Source of the DNA: Deefgea rivuli DSM 18356
GTDB lineage: Bacteria; Pseudomonadota; Gammaproteobacteria; Burkholderiales; Chitinibacteraceae
Direction of reading: 5' to 3'
DNA: 64,000 nucleotides
NCBI RefSeq assembly: GCF_000620145.1
Contig: NZ_KK211081.1
Location: 496,028 to 560,027 of the forward strand
How positions within the stretch are numbered: position 1 is the stretch's first letter; the number at the start of each line of letters is the position of its first letter. The notes beneath the pieces were generated by a model. The model made no database searches and was not told the origin of the DNA. It worked only from the letters and a program-made list of their open reading frames with translations. This document shows positions 63,489 to 64,000 of this stretch, in pieces. Made by a program: the position numbers and the translations under genes.

Positions 63489-64000
63489 TTATTGCTGCTG
63501 AACCACCACCAATTGCGATGGCGTTGGTGCAGGGAATGCAGCCAATGTTGCCAAGATGGCTTTATTGGTATCGAAATACACTTGCCAGTAATTGTCGTTA
63601 TGGCAATACGGACGCACCGCTAAAACGGGGCCTACCAATTGGAATTCCAAGATTTCAACGTCAACCGCAGGCTCAGCCAACACATTAGGAATTTTGGCGA
63701 TATTTTCTTTCAACAAAGCAATTGCTTGATGCACATCCGCCGCACCGGACAATTGCGCCTTCAAATCCACGCGGCGAAATGGCGTTGCCGTGTAATTTTG
63801 GATGTTATCAGTGAAAATTTTATTATTGCCGACCACGGTCAAGATATTATCTGGCGTCATGATCGTCGAAGCGAATAGGCCGACTTCATGCACTACGCCG
63901 GTTACACCACCAGCGGTAATCATATCGCCCACTTTAAATGGACGCAGTACGATCAAGAATGCGCCACCGGCAAAGTTCGCCAGCAAACCTGACCACGCCA
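63489..64000 (-). CDS. MscS-family mechanosensitive channel, C-terminal part only
   Basis: The gene is cut by the window end; about 170 C-terminal residues are visible on the minus strand. The visible start includes the end of the pore helix (LLANFAGGAFLIVLRPFKVG), then the beta domain (GDMITAGGVTGVVHEVGLFA, TIMTPDNILTVVGNNKIFTD) and the alpha/beta C-terminal domain. This matches small MscS channels that open on hypoosmotic shock. An in-frame TTG at 63986 is not the true start, because the open frame continues past the edge. Confidence 0.93.
   Translation of the reverse strand, partial: AWSGLLANFAGGAFLIVLRPFKVGDMITAGGVTGVVHEVGLFASTIMTPDNILTVVGNNKIFTDNIQNYTATPFRRVDLKAQLSGAADVHQAIALLKENIAKIPNVLAEPAVDVEILEFQLVGPVLAVRPYCHNDNYWQVYFDTNKAILATLAAFPAPTPSQLVVVQQQ

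Overview
The window is 64 kb of ordinary, gene-dense chromosome from a betaproteobacterium. The best fit is Neisseriales, probably Chitinibacteraceae (Chitinibacter/Deefgea/Iodobacter-like). This placement is inference. It rests on a lipoyl-domain-carrying dihydrolipoamide dehydrogenase behind a two-lipoyl AceF, a bamD/rluD/pgeF cluster, polar-flagellum regulators FlhF and FlhG, a moderate GC content and the overall protein style. There is no prophage, insertion sequence, CRISPR array, toxin-antitoxin pair or recognisable defence island.

Layout. 1-4.4 kb: pyruvate dehydrogenase operon (aceE 3' end, aceF, lpdA). 4.6-5.3 kb: a 58-codon gene behind a near-perfect sigma-54 promoter, then a tRNA operon (Ala-GGC, Glu-TTC, Glu-TTC) on the minus strand. 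5.3-9.1 kb: bamD, rluD, pgeF, a small membrane protein and folE2. 9.3-26 kb: flagellar region, with fliKLMNOPQR on the minus strand (led by a sigma-54 promoter), then flhB, flhA, flhF, flhG on the plus strand. A four-gene MCE lipid-transport operon (mlaE-, mlaF-, mlaD-, pqiC-like) sits between flhG and fliA-motA. 26-30 kb: acyltransferase, ftsK, rpmB, rpmG. 30-41 kb: acetate block (LysR regulator, DUF485, actP, DUF294/CBS protein, DnaQ-like exonuclease, hybrid kinase, acs). 41-49.5 kb: a very large PAS-GGDEF-EAL protein, a Cys/His-rich secreted protein with a membrane partner, a two-component system with a PepSY protein, and a glycine-zipper protein. 49.6-64 kb: C92-like hydrolase, uvrB, envelope and small conserved proteins, PQQ-type sugar dehydrogenase, two pseudouridine synthases, icd, cspA, clpS-clpA and the 3' end of an mscS-type channel.

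The least-explained material is non-coding. At least three dispersed repeat families occupy the gaps: (i) a ~50-bp element bounded by GGGTAT...ATACCC, seven copies, two of which supply the 3' end of a neighbouring gene; (ii) ~80-215-bp imperfect palindromes built from CACGAA/TTCGTG motifs, four copies, all between 51 and 63.5 kb; (iii) a GTAC-centred element, two copies. There is also a Pseudomonas-type REP hairpin plus a decayed relative. The most unusual protein observation is an FlhG whose deviant Walker A motif has lost both lysines beside an intact FlhF. Other points worth following are the sigma-54-driven microprotein, a 12-nt-arm inverted repeat over the folE2 promoter, and a 10-bp inverted repeat just upstream of the PQQ dehydrogenase.
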